A stretch of DNA of 64,000 nt from an uncultured Lentisphaeria bacterium (GTDB lineage: Bacteria > Verrucomicrobiota > Lentisphaeria > Oligosphaerales > Oligosphaeraceae), in assembly GCA_934661755.1 (NCBI GenBank), contig CAKUJM010000010.1:1-64000 (forward strand), written 5' to 3'. Made by a program: the position numbers and the translations under genes. The notes under the pieces are model-generated. The model had not been told where the DNA came from, ran no database searches, and saw only the letters and a program-made list of their open reading frames with translations. Shown piece after piece: positions 35,837-44,107 of this stretch (positions are counted from its first letter, which is position 1; each line of letters opens with the position of its first letter).

Positions 35837-37075
35837 ATGAAACTGCTGTTCATCGCATCCGGCTACCTTCCATACACCTTCTCGGAAAATCTGTGCAATG
35901 CGAAGCTGGTCTATGCGCTCCAACGTCATGGCTGCCACGTGGACGTCATCTCCAAGCGGGATGAAGGAGCCACCTATTCGGCAGAATGGACGGAACCCTG
36001 GCTGGCTTTAAGGGAACATGCCTTCGAGGTAGGCTACCATGGCGGTTCTGCATTGGGGCGCGCCGCAGACATAGCGAGGTCTTCCCTGGCAACGGGAATG
36101 CTGCCCGTAGAGGGCATACGGTGGGTGCGGCGAGCGGCCGCAAAGGCGCTGGAACTCCATAAACTCAACCATTATGACTGTCTTTTGACACGTTCGCCCA
36201 ACGACATAGCACACTACGCAGGAGCAATTGTCAAAAAGAAGACAGGACTGAAATGGATTGCCAACTGGAACGACCCGGCCTCGCCCATCTGGCCGGAGCC
36301 GTATGCGCATCATTACTCCGCTTTCAAGCAAAGGCTGCTGACGCATTACACGGGGAAATGCCTGTCAATGGCGGATGTCAATACCTTCCCCTCGGAATAC
36401 CTTCTACGGCATTTCGAGACGCATTTCTCTTCATTGCAAAACAAGTCCTGTCGTGTCATTCCCCATATCGCGCTCTCGGAGGACATCGTTCCGCAGACTG
36501 CCTCTACGCGCAACGAACGGCTGATGCTGTGCCATTCTGGCAACCTGTCGCCGGAACGGAATCCCGAACACCTTTTCCAAGCCTTGCGTTCGCTGGTTGA
36601 CGAAGGATGCGACAGAATACAGCTGGACATCATGGGGCATATCAACGACTATACGCAGTCGCTTGTTCAGAAATACAATCTGCCAGGGCATGTGAAATGC
36701 CCTGGCAGCTTCCCCTACCTGGAGGCCATTTCCAGAATGTCCGCGTATGACGTCCTGGTGCTGGTGGAGGCCATTCTGGACAATGGGATATTCTTCCCCA
36801 GCAAGCTGACGGACTACGCCCAGATTGGCCGTCCGATTCTTGCAGTATCCCCATCCAAGGGATTTGCCCGCGACCTCCTTGAAAAGCATGGCGGGGGGCT
36901 TTTGGCCGACAATGCCGACATCGGCAAAATCCAGTTGGCGTTGAAGGAGTTCTACCGATGCTGGCAGGACGGTACATTGGAAACCAAATACTCTCCCCGG
37001 AAGATGTACGAGTATTTTTCGGCGGATGCGGTGGTTAAGATGTACGAAGAGATGCTGGAAGATGGCAGGCGCTGA
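35837..37075 (+). CDS. Glycosyltransferase (GT-B fold, GT4-like)
   Basis: A 412-residue cytoplasmic sugar transferase. The N-terminal Rossmann domain starts LLFIASGYLPYTFSENLCNAK, and the donor-binding half has LMLCHSGNLSPERNPEHLFQ and later VLVLVEAILDNGIFFPSKL. These segments are typical of the GT4 superfamily, but the family assignment is approximate and neither donor nor acceptor can be told. It is followed by an acyltransferase whose start nearly touches this stop. Confidence 0.8.
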   Translation: MKLLFIASGYLPYTFSENLCNAKLVYALQRHGCHVDVISKRDEGATYSAEWTEPWLALREHAFEVGYHGGSALGRAADIARSSLATGMLPVEGIRWVRRAAAKALELHKLNHYDCLLTRSPNDIAHYAGAIVKKKTGLKWIANWNDPASPIWPEPYAHHYSAFKQRLLTHYTGKCLSMADVNTFPSEYLLRHFETHFSSLQNKSCRVIPHIALSEDIVPQTASTRNERLMLCHSGNLSPERNPEHLFQALRSLVDEGCDRIQLDIMGHINDYTQSLVQKYNLPGHVKCPGSFPYLEAISRMSAYDVLVLVEAILDNGIFFPSKLTDYAQIGRPILAVSPSKGFARDLLEKHGGGLLADNADIGKIQLALKEFYRCWQDGTLETKYSPRKMYEYFSADAVVKMYEEMLEDGRR

Positions 37076-37079
37076 TGGC

Positions 37080-38117
37080 ATGGAGGTTTCCGATCTGGCT
37101 CGACAGCCTTCGCGGTTGCAGTATATTGCCGTGCTACGCGCCATGGCCATGCTTGTGGTTGTGGCGTTCCACACCTACGGGTATATGTACGCCAGCCATT
37201 TTCCTCAGAGCAGGGAAGGATACAACGCAATCTATTATACCGCCAACCAGTGCGTATTCATCAATGTGGCGATGCCGCTTTTCACCGCCATTGCCGGTTT
37301 CCTGTTCGCCTGGCTCCACCAGCAAGGACGGTATCAGGACTACTGGCAGATGATTCGGAAGAAGGCGTTGCGGCTTCTGTTGCCGTTTGCCGTATTCGGC
37401 ACATTGATGATGGCGACCACAGGCGTTCCCTTCCAGCCGTGGATGCTCTATCGGGGGTCGATTTCGCATCTATGGTATCTCACTGCGCTTTTCTGGTGCT
37501 TCGCCGTCGGGGGAATCACGCAACGCCATCTCGCCAGATCGCGCCGATGCGCCTGCAGGTGGTGGAGAGTATTCTTCCTGCTGCTCTTTGCAAACAGCCT
37601 TGCCGATCATATCCCTGCTTTGCTAGGGGTGCAGTACCTCCTCCGTCAATACGAGTGGTTTCTGCTGGGACAGCTCCTTGCTGCCTGTCACAACCCCGTC
37701 TTCGGATTCATTGGCACGTGGCATCTTGGCATCCCTCTGATGCTGCCCTTTGCCATTCTCTCATGGTTCTTCCCCGATCCATACGAGCCTGAGTGCTGGC
37801 ATACCCGTGTGATGGTCGCCGGCTTCCTGATAGGCCTCTTTCCGCTGACGGAGTTAATATGCGCAAAATGCCCGGAAAAGGCCTTGAGGCCATTTGAATG
37901 GCTTGGGAAATTCACCTTCGGCATCTACATCTTCCATAACTGGATCGGACCGTATATGATCTCCCGGACGGCCAAGCGGCTTCTGCCATTGGAACAGCTT
38001 GCCCTCGACCATGTCGTCCTGTTCCCATTCCTCCTGACCGCAACAATCATCGTCGTCTCGTTTGCGCTGACATGGCTGATGATGAAAAACCGTTTTGGCA
38101 AAATGCTGATGGAATAG
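37080..38117 (+). CDS. Acyltransferase 3 family membrane protein (1 of 5)
   Basis: Predicted O-acyltransferase modifying a sugar hydroxyl. The 345-residue protein has about ten membrane helices. The N-terminus has the family pattern QYIAVLRAMAMLVVVAFHTY with the catalytic His in VVAFH. HLWYLTALFWC and the C-terminal FGIYIFHNW also fit the family. ATG at 37080 gives MEVSDLARQPSRLQYI. An in-frame ATG at 37062 would add six residues and overlap the previous gene. Confidence 0.85.
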   Translation: MEVSDLARQPSRLQYIAVLRAMAMLVVVAFHTYGYMYASHFPQSREGYNAIYYTANQCVFINVAMPLFTAIAGFLFAWLHQQGRYQDYWQMIRKKALRLLLPFAVFGTLMMATTGVPFQPWMLYRGSISHLWYLTALFWCFAVGGITQRHLARSRRCACRWWRVFFLLLFANSLADHIPALLGVQYLLRQYEWFLLGQLLAACHNPVFGFIGTWHLGIPLMLPFAILSWFFPDPYEPECWHTRVMVAGFLIGLFPLTELICAKCPEKALRPFEWLGKFTFGIYIFHNWIGPYMISRTAKRLLPLEQLALDHVVLFPFLLTATIIVVSFALTWLMMKNRFGKMLME

Positions 38118-38134
38118 ATCCTGCCGGAAACGCA

Positions 38135-39115
38135 ATGCCGCACAAACGCTTCATCGTCATTGACGTATGGGTAAGCCTGCTTCTATGCTTCGTCCTGCTT
38201 GGGCATTGCAGTTTTCCCAATGCACCAGGGTGGTATGCGAACGAGGTCCACACATGGATATACAGCTTTCACATGGCGGCCTTCTATTTCGTTTGCGGCT
38301 TCCTGGTTGCGCATTCCTATCGTCCGCTGACGGATGCCAGGAGCTATTTCTCATACATTGGTCGCAAGGTAGTCAAATTTGGTACACCCTTTCTTGGCTT
38401 CGGTATCACCTTATGCATATATCATGCTTTTGTGGAAAAGGGTGGCGGTTTGGAACTCCTCAAGGCTGATTTGCAGACGCTGTTTCTCAATCCCATCACC
38501 TCCCCCAGCGGCTATCTCTGGTTCATATATCTGCTTTTGGAGTTCTATCTTGTAGCGCCCGTCTTCTGCCAATTCTATTCCTGGACCATCCTTCCGGGGG
38601 GGATGACGGCAATTCTCCTATGCTGGCGACCATTGCCGAGTTGTCTTTGCCTCCAGCTTCTTTCCAGGTATCTGCTCTTCTTCCTGCTGGGAGTCGTCGC
38701 AAGAAAGCATCTGGCAGGGCTTGCTTCAGTGGCAGGGAAGAGATGGGGGGTGAGCATATTATCATGTGCGCCGCCTCTATGGCTGGCATCAATTATCCTC
38801 TTTGCGGAAAAACACCCTTTGGTTCCGGCGCTGCTTTCACTGCCAGCCCTTTACTTGATTGCCCGGGAGTTGTCGAAAAACAAACGCCTCGCCATATTCT
38901 GCGAGTTTTTGTCCAGACGGTGCTTCGCAATCTACCTTTGGCAGATGATATTCATACAGCTGTTGGCACTTATTTTGTTCCGTTTCTGCCATCTGCCACA
39001 CTGGTGTCTGCTGATGTCGGTGATTCCCGTCGGAATCGCGGTTTCGCTGCTGGCAGACTGGGCTTGGAATGCCGCCAGGCGGCGGATGCAGTCGGCATTC
39101 TTGAAAACAACCTGA
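38135..39115 (+). CDS. Acyltransferase 3 family membrane protein (2 of 5), fucose-4-O-acetylase-like
   Basis: A 326-residue multi-pass membrane protein. It begins KRFIVIDVWVSLLLCFVLLG, followed by SFHMAAFYFVCGFLV, and has LWFIYLLLEFYLVAPVF and a late CFAIYLWQMIF. The pattern matches the shorter acetyltransferases related to fucose 4-O-acetylases. The usual His of the first helix appears as LLGH. Start 38135 is 17 bp after the preceding stop with GGAA upstream; an upstream in-frame ATG at 38072 would overlap the previous gene. Confidence 0.8.
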   Translation: MPHKRFIVIDVWVSLLLCFVLLGHCSFPNAPGWYANEVHTWIYSFHMAAFYFVCGFLVAHSYRPLTDARSYFSYIGRKVVKFGTPFLGFGITLCIYHAFVEKGGGLELLKADLQTLFLNPITSPSGYLWFIYLLLEFYLVAPVFCQFYSWTILPGGMTAILLCWRPLPSCLCLQLLSRYLLFFLLGVVARKHLAGLASVAGKRWGVSILSCAPPLWLASIILFAEKHPLVPALLSLPALYLIARELSKNKRLAIFCEFLSRRCFAIYLWQMIFIQLLALILFRFCHLPHWCLLMSVIPVGIAVSLLADWAWNAARRRMQSAFLKTT

Positions 39116-39116
39116 A

Positions 39117-40125
39117 ATGATGTCACGCGACTTCTCCATCTCGGCTATTCGCATGCTGGCTACAATGGCAATAGTCTGCTCGCATATTGCGATGCTCCAT
39201 GCCTCGGAGCTTTATTTCTGGTTCAACCTTGGCGTGCAGCTTTTCGTGCTGATCTCTGCAGAGCTTTTCGCGAGGCAAAACATCCAGCGCCCTCTGACAT
39301 GGCTGGGACAGCGCTTTGCCTCCATACTTGTTCCATACCATGCCTACCTGGCAATTGCATTCCTGCTGGGAAGGCTTTGCGGACAACCGCCCAACTTGTG
39401 TGGGGTGGTTCGCTATTTGACTGCCACTCAGGGCATTGGATTTGCCTCTGCATCGTTTGCCCCACAACATTCTCTAGGCCATCTCTGGTTCATCACCTAC
39501 ATCCTGCTGGCCTACGTGATGACCCCGCTCCTGCAATGGGCGGACAGAAAGGTCAAGGCTGAAAGCCCTTGGCGTGCTCATCTGCATATTCTGCGTTCTG
39601 CTGACCACGGCGGCAAATCGTCTGCTGGGGTGGCAGGTACTTCATTCCAGTTTCCTGTCGCTCTATGTCTATGGATACGTGTCTTTCCGTAACAGCAGTT
39701 ATCCATTTGCCGAAACACGTCTGCCGATTTCCATAGCACATCTTCTTTTCTGCGCGTTAGGACGTGGAGCCCTCCGATATCTGCTTCTGAATTCTGCACA
39801 ATTTCTTACTGCAACAGGGGCGCACTTCGCCGCCACCGTGGCCTACAACACGCTTGATTTTATGACGGGAATCTTCCTATACCTATTGCTGCGAAGGCTA
39901 ACCTCGTCTGGTACACTCTCCAGGTTCAAGCGAATGTGGGACTTCAGCGACCGTTGTTCCTACGGCATCTACCTGACTCACATGCTTGCAATTATTCTCT
40001 CATTTTGGGTTGCCAGCGACTGTCACTGGCTCGTCCAAGGAACATGTTCTCTGGCAATCGCCATCGCCCTGGGCTGGATGTTCCACTATATGACAGGCCC
40101 TCTCGTTGCCCACATCCGGGGCTAA
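39117..40125 (+). pseudogene. Acyltransferase 3 family gene (3 of 5), frameshifted
   Basis: Two overlapping frames together make one acyltransferase. The first frame (39117-39692) has ISAIRMLATMAIVCSHIAML with the catalytic His, HSLGHLWFITYILLAYVMTP and then nonsense after DRKVKA. The second frame (open from 39523, ending at 40125) continues KALGVLICIFCVLLTTAANR and ends with CSYGIYLTHMLAII and LVAHIRG. Removing one G at 39557-39558 joins them as DRKVKLKALGVLIC, giving about 335 residues. This is either an inactivated gene or a sequencing error; no slippery run is present at the site. The start shares bases with the previous stop region. Confidence 0.8.
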
Positions 40126-40129
40126 TCTC

Positions 40130-41125
40130 TTGACCAGGCGTTATCCACAGTTTGATTTAATGCGAAGCTTTGCCGCGCTTCTTGTGGTATGGCTTCATGT
40201 CTGTTCGCAATGCCAGGATGGATTGCCGGACGGCGGGGGGCGGCTCTCATGCCTGGTTCTCAACCAGATGTGCTTTGTGGGCGTGCCGCTTTTCATCATG
40301 ATCAGTGGTGGTCTGCTTGTGCGCGACGACAACCAGGATGTCCTGCCATTCTGGAAGAAACGCCTTGCCAGGCTAGCCATTCCAATGCTATTCTGGACAG
40401 TGGCCTACCTTGTCCTGCGCTATTTCCAAGGCGATGGCTTCTCTTTCAAGAATGCTGTGTTCTCCACATTGCGCGGTGTCCCGTACTATCATCTCTGGTA
40501 TCTCTATATGCTTCTTGGGTTATATGCCGTGACGCCATTGTCTTCCAGGCTATTCGCGCATTGCTCCTTCGACGAAAAATGCCTGTGGACATTGTTTGCA
40601 CTGGCCATCCCGTGGCTGAACCATCTCACGGAGATGGCCTTGGGGACATATTCCTGGAATGCCGGCCAGCGGCTTTTCATCAATCTCTTCCTGCCCTTCA
40701 TTGGTCTGTACCTTCTCGGTGCGGTACTTGTCGAAGCCACAGAGAAAAGAACGAACATGGGAACAGGTGTCGCGCTGGCTCTCGGGGGGGGTATTTTGAC
40801 AATTGCCATGGCGTTTATCAGCGCAAAAACGAACCCTGCGTTGTTCTACAATCTTTCTTTCCTTAACAATATTGCAGCAGCGCTGCTTTTCGCAGGGTGT
40901 CTGTTGATACCGATGCAAGGGAGGAAGGTCTTTTGCGTGTTGGGCGGTGCGACGCTTGGCGTGTATCTTCTTCATCCCTTGTTGCTGTGGGCAATGATGC
41001 AGATCTCTGTGATTTCTCTTGCCCCATGTCTTCAATTTTGCCTTTTGTTGATTGTCCTGCCTGTCCTGTCATGGCTTCTCGTGCTTGCGTGGAAACGCAT
41101 TCCATTCCTGAAGCGAACAGTATAG
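40130..41125 (+). CDS. Acyltransferase 3 family membrane protein (4 of 5)
   Basis: A multi-pass O-acyltransferase. After a short start it reads YPQFDLMRSFAALLVVWLHV with the catalytic His, then FVGVPLFIMISGGLL, YHLWYLYMLLGLYAVTPL and a final GVYLLHPLLLWAM, all family features. The start is uncertain: TTG at 40130 follows GGGG at 8 bases, TTG at 40106 overlaps the previous gene, and the first ATG is at 40160. A run of eight G (40784-40791) interrupts the coding sequence without breaking the frame and could slip. Confidence 0.83.
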   Translation: MTRRYPQFDLMRSFAALLVVWLHVCSQCQDGLPDGGGRLSCLVLNQMCFVGVPLFIMISGGLLVRDDNQDVLPFWKKRLARLAIPMLFWTVAYLVLRYFQGDGFSFKNAVFSTLRGVPYYHLWYLYMLLGLYAVTPLSSRLFAHCSFDEKCLWTLFALAIPWLNHLTEMALGTYSWNAGQRLFINLFLPFIGLYLLGAVLVEATEKRTNMGTGVALALGGGILTIAMAFISAKTNPALFYNLSFLNNIAAALLFAGCLLIPMQGRKVFCVLGGATLGVYLLHPLLLWAMMQISVISLAPCLQFCLLLIVLPVLSWLLVLAWKRIPFLKRTV

Positions 41126-41135
41126 CCGACGTATA

Positions 41136-41864
41136 ATGCTGAAGTCCTTGTTCAGGCAAATCCGCTTTCGGGCAATCCAATGGCATTGTAGCAAACGCCC
41201 ACTGTCGATGGATTTCCAGCGGGGTCTCTGCATTCTCGCCCCGCATCCCGATGACGAGACGATGGGGTGCGGACAGTTGATTTCGCTAGCCTCCCGTCTA
41301 TGCGTTCCATGTAGGGTATTCATCATCAGCGATGGTTCCGGCTCCCACCGCAATTGCTGCAACACGCCTGAAACAGACATTGCAGCCGGACGTCAGGCCT
41401 CCTGCCGAAAGGCCATGGAGGCTCTTGGCCTGCCCAAGGACAGCCTGACTTTTTTTGCTTTTCCCGACGGGGAACTTTCCAGGCACAAAAAAGAAATCCA
41501 CAATCGCCTGCTTGAAGAGCTTGATGGTCAGAAGCATGATATCGTTGTTCCCCATGAACTAGAGGGATGGAGCGACCATCAGGCGGTTCATCACGTCGGC
41601 AGAAGCATTGCAACGGCATTCCAATGCCGTCTTCTGTCATACTGCATCTGGTTCTATTACAGTATGCCTTTCCGCAAATTCTCTCAAGTCCATTGGAATT
41701 CATCGCTGATTTTACATGATTTAGATGCCTTGGAGAAAAAACGCGCGGCCTTGGAAATATACAGAAACGACATAGCTTCCTGCGGCAAACCCTATACAGG
41801 CGTCCTGCCCGACTTGCTCTGGAAGGCTGTCAACGATGAGCAAGAGGTATATTTCGAGGAATGA
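41136..41864 (+). CDS. PIG-L family N-deacetylase
   Basis: Zinc-dependent deacetylase of N-acetylated sugars. The 242-residue protein has the signature GLCILAPHPDDETMGCGQLI near residue 30 and the later zinc His in EGWSDHQAVHHVGR. There is no signal peptide, so it probably acts on a nucleotide sugar or a lipid-linked intermediate on the cytoplasmic face. The next gene starts in a 4-bp ATGA overlap, so the two products are likely made together. Removal of an N-acetyl would leave a free amine for further acylation. Confidence 0.87.
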   Translation: MLKSLFRQIRFRAIQWHCSKRPLSMDFQRGLCILAPHPDDETMGCGQLISLASRLCVPCRVFIISDGSGSHRNCCNTPETDIAAGRQASCRKAMEALGLPKDSLTFFAFPDGELSRHKKEIHNRLLEELDGQKHDIVVPHELEGWSDHQAVHHVGRSIATAFQCRLLSYCIWFYYSMPFRKFSQVHWNSSLILHDLDALEKKRAALEIYRNDIASCGKPYTGVLPDLLWKAVNDEQEVYFEE

Positions 41865-42916
41865 AAATCACTTGGTTAACAACTTGGAAGGATATTCAGG
41901 ACGAATCCTTTCTCAAAGAGTGGAATGATCTGTTGGGGGGCTGGTCTTGCCCGCATGTGTTCTTTACTCAACCACTATGTAAGGCGTGGCTGGATACTTA
42001 TCGTCCCATCCGCAATCTTTTGCCTCGTTTCCTTTTGCTGGAAGATGGCGAGTCCAAGCTGCTTTGGCCGTTGGTACTTTGGCGTCAGAATTGGAGGAAT
42101 GCCTTTCGGAGGATGTTGGTTGCCGTAGGCCATTCGGATTATGACTATGCCGAACCAATCGTCATCGGCAACCGTAATAGTTTAGTATCTATAGCAATTG
42201 ATGCCATTCAAGACCATGCGGAAGAATGGGATGCCGTTGCAATTCATGGATTGACGCAGGTAATATCCAATGCCAGACAAGAGGTGGACTACTGTCCATT
42301 CTGCAAACTAGGCAGCTACATCGACGGCGAAGATTTTCTGAAGAAGGCGAAAAAGAGCCTTCGCGAGGATGTGCGAAGGCAGCGAAAGCGTTTGGGCGAG
42401 CAAGGAGACATGTCATTGGTGGAAGCCCCCCTGCCACTTGCGCTGCAAGAGTTGTCCGTCTTTTTGCAGGAACATCACGCCCATTGGCCGAAGGCGTACA
42501 AGGCTCCGAATTTCCACGAAAATCTGCTGAAAACAGGACTGCCAACAGGTCTGGTGCGCTTTGACATCCTGCGTGTGAATGAAATATCTGTTGCCTGGCA
42601 TTTGGGTTTCCATTGGAAAGGACGCTTTTACTATTACATGCCTGCGGCCAATCGGGAATGGCTGGCCTTCTCGCCGAACAAGCTACTCCTTTTTGAACTG
42701 CTCGGGCGTTCCATCACAGAAAAGGACGAGATATTCGACCATCTGCGTGGCGCAGAAAACTACAAGCGTGGCTGGACAAACGACATCCTGAATCTCTGGA
42801 AAATCAACGTAGTTAACACGCAAAGCTTCGGGGCTATAATTAGAAATGGCCTATATGAGTGCCGAGATGCACTCATGCGGTTCCTGCAAAAAAATCGGGG
42901 GGGGTATTCCATGTAG
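41861..42916 (+). CDS. GNAT-fold acyltransferase (BioF2/FemAB-like, Acetyltransf_6 type)
   Basis: A 351-residue cytoplasmic protein resembling the CelD/BcsL and FemAB-related GNAT acyltransferases found in exopolysaccharide clusters. Visible features are an N-terminal half with PHVFFTQPLCKAWLDTY, a Lys/Arg-rich stretch KAKKSLREDVRRQRKRLGEQ as in the family, and the acyl-transfer core SVAWHLGFHWKGRFYYYMPA followed by HLRGAENYKRGW. It probably acylates an amino group, possibly the one freed by the PIG-L enzyme it overlaps. A run of eight G (42897-42904) lies in the last codons. Confidence 0.78.
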   Translation: MKITWLTTWKDIQDESFLKEWNDLLGGWSCPHVFFTQPLCKAWLDTYRPIRNLLPRFLLLEDGESKLLWPLVLWRQNWRNAFRRMLVAVGHSDYDYAEPIVIGNRNSLVSIAIDAIQDHAEEWDAVAIHGLTQVISNARQEVDYCPFCKLGSYIDGEDFLKKAKKSLREDVRRQRKRLGEQGDMSLVEAPLPLALQELSVFLQEHHAHWPKAYKAPNFHENLLKTGLPTGLVRFDILRVNEISVAWHLGFHWKGRFYYYMPAANREWLAFSPNKLLLFELLGRSITEKDEIFDHLRGAENYKRGWTNDILNLWKINVVNTQSFGAIIRNGLYECRDALMRFLQKNRGGYSM

Positions 42917-42922
42917 AAGTTT

Positions 42923-42980
42923 CATGCATTACGCATTTTCTGACAGCTTTTTCGGCTTCAGGAGGGCTGCGTAATGCATG
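42923..42980 (+). promoter_or_regulatory. Inverted repeat enclosing the ribosome site and start codon of the ATP-grasp gene
   Basis: CATGCATTACGCA (42923-42935) is the perfect reverse complement of TGCGTAATGCATG (42968-42980). The start codon at 42974 lies inside the right arm. An AGGAGGG ribosome site lies just before that arm. An inner stem CTGA(C)AGC/GCTTCAG is also possible. In RNA this would hide the start codon. Confidence 0.65.
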
Positions 42981-44107
42981 AGCACTCTGTCAACGAAAGA
43001 CCGAATAGTGAAGTCATCGTCATCGGCGACTCGTCGAACAACACTTTGGGTGCGATCCGCAGTTTTGGCGAGGCAGGGGTGGCGCAAACACTGATATTGG
43101 TTTCGCCGAATGACATCTGCCATGTTCAGTGTAGCAAGTACCTCAAACATGGGAATTGCATCTTGGCGGCGTCGCTGGAGGATTGTCAGATCATTCTGGA
43201 CAATTTGAAGAGCAAAGCAGAAAAAGCGTATTTGATGACCACCTTCGATGCTACGGCACAGTGGGTTGATGAACGGGAAGCAGAACTTTCGAGGCACTTT
43301 GTCACGCCATGTCGTGGGAGGCAACTTGGGCGGCTTTTCGACAAGGCAGAGCAATGCAGACTGGCCTTGGAGTGCGGCCTGCTTGTCCCGAAAAGCGTCA
43401 TCTACCACCGTGGAGCAACGACTCCAGATGCGGAGATAGGCTATCCATTGATTACCAAGCCACTGGTGAGCAGCCAAGGGGAAAAGGGGGACATCCACAT
43501 CTGCCATTCCCGCCAGGAACTCGAAGAGGCTTTGCAGAAGGAAAGCCACTGTCGTTCCTTCCTTTTTCAGGAGTTCATAGAGAAGGAATATGAGATTGAC
43601 GCTGTGGGAGTAAGCACTGACAGTGAAGTTGTATTCGTGGGTGCAATACACAAATACCGTCACTGGCCGCCCCTGACAGGCGCAGGGGCATTCGGCGTTT
43701 TCGAACGCATCGAGACATTTGACATCGACACGGCTGCGGTAAAACGGTTTCTGGCACAAGCCGGATACCATGGTCCGTTTTCCGTGGAGTTCGTGCATAC
43801 GAAGGAAGGCAGAAACTATTTCATGGAGGTCAATTTCCGCAACGAGGGACTCGCCTACGCCTCCACCTGCGCCGGCGCAAATCTCCATGCCCTCTATGTG
43901 CATCCAGACTATTGGATTGACTGGAAAAAATTCAGGCGGACTTATATGATGAACTATGGCATCGACCTGCTGTACGTGAAAAATGGGATGCTGTCTGGAT
44001 GGCGTTGGCTGAAGGATTTCCTGCGGACGCGCTGTTTCATCAATCTCTGCTTCTCGGATTTGGGGCCGACAATCGCCCACTACAAGGCAAAATGGCGGAA
44101 AAGCTGA
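42974..44107 (+). CDS. ATP-grasp ligase-like protein
   Basis: A 377-residue predicted carboxylate-amine/thiol ligase. The N-terminal domain begins SEVIVIGDSSNNTLGAIRSF. The ATP-grasp core has YPLITKPLVSSQGEKGD, then FLFQEFIEKEYEIDAVG and the metal site PFSVEFVHTKEGRNYFMEVN followed by FRNEG. The protein may attach an amino acid or other acid to an amino sugar, or supply such a conjugate. The start codon is in a strong inverted repeat (42923-42980). The next gene begins 16 bp before this one ends. Confidence 0.82.
   Translation: MHEHSVNERPNSEVIVIGDSSNNTLGAIRSFGEAGVAQTLILVSPNDICHVQCSKYLKHGNCILAASLEDCQIILDNLKSKAEKAYLMTTFDATAQWVDEREAELSRHFVTPCRGRQLGRLFDKAEQCRLALECGLLVPKSVIYHRGATTPDAEIGYPLITKPLVSSQGEKGDIHICHSRQELEEALQKESHCRSFLFQEFIEKEYEIDAVGVSTDSEVVFVGAIHKYRHWPPLTGAGAFGVFERIETFDIDTAAVKRFLAQAGYHGPFSVEFVHTKEGRNYFMEVNFRNEGLAYASTCAGANLHALYVHPDYWIDWKKFRRTYMMNYGIDLLYVKNGMLSGWRWLKDFLRTRCFINLCFSDLGPTIAHYKAKWRKS

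Noticed and set aside
40141..40150. DnaA-box-like TTATCCACAG
   Set aside because: A single occurrence inside the coding start of an acyltransferase; expected by chance.
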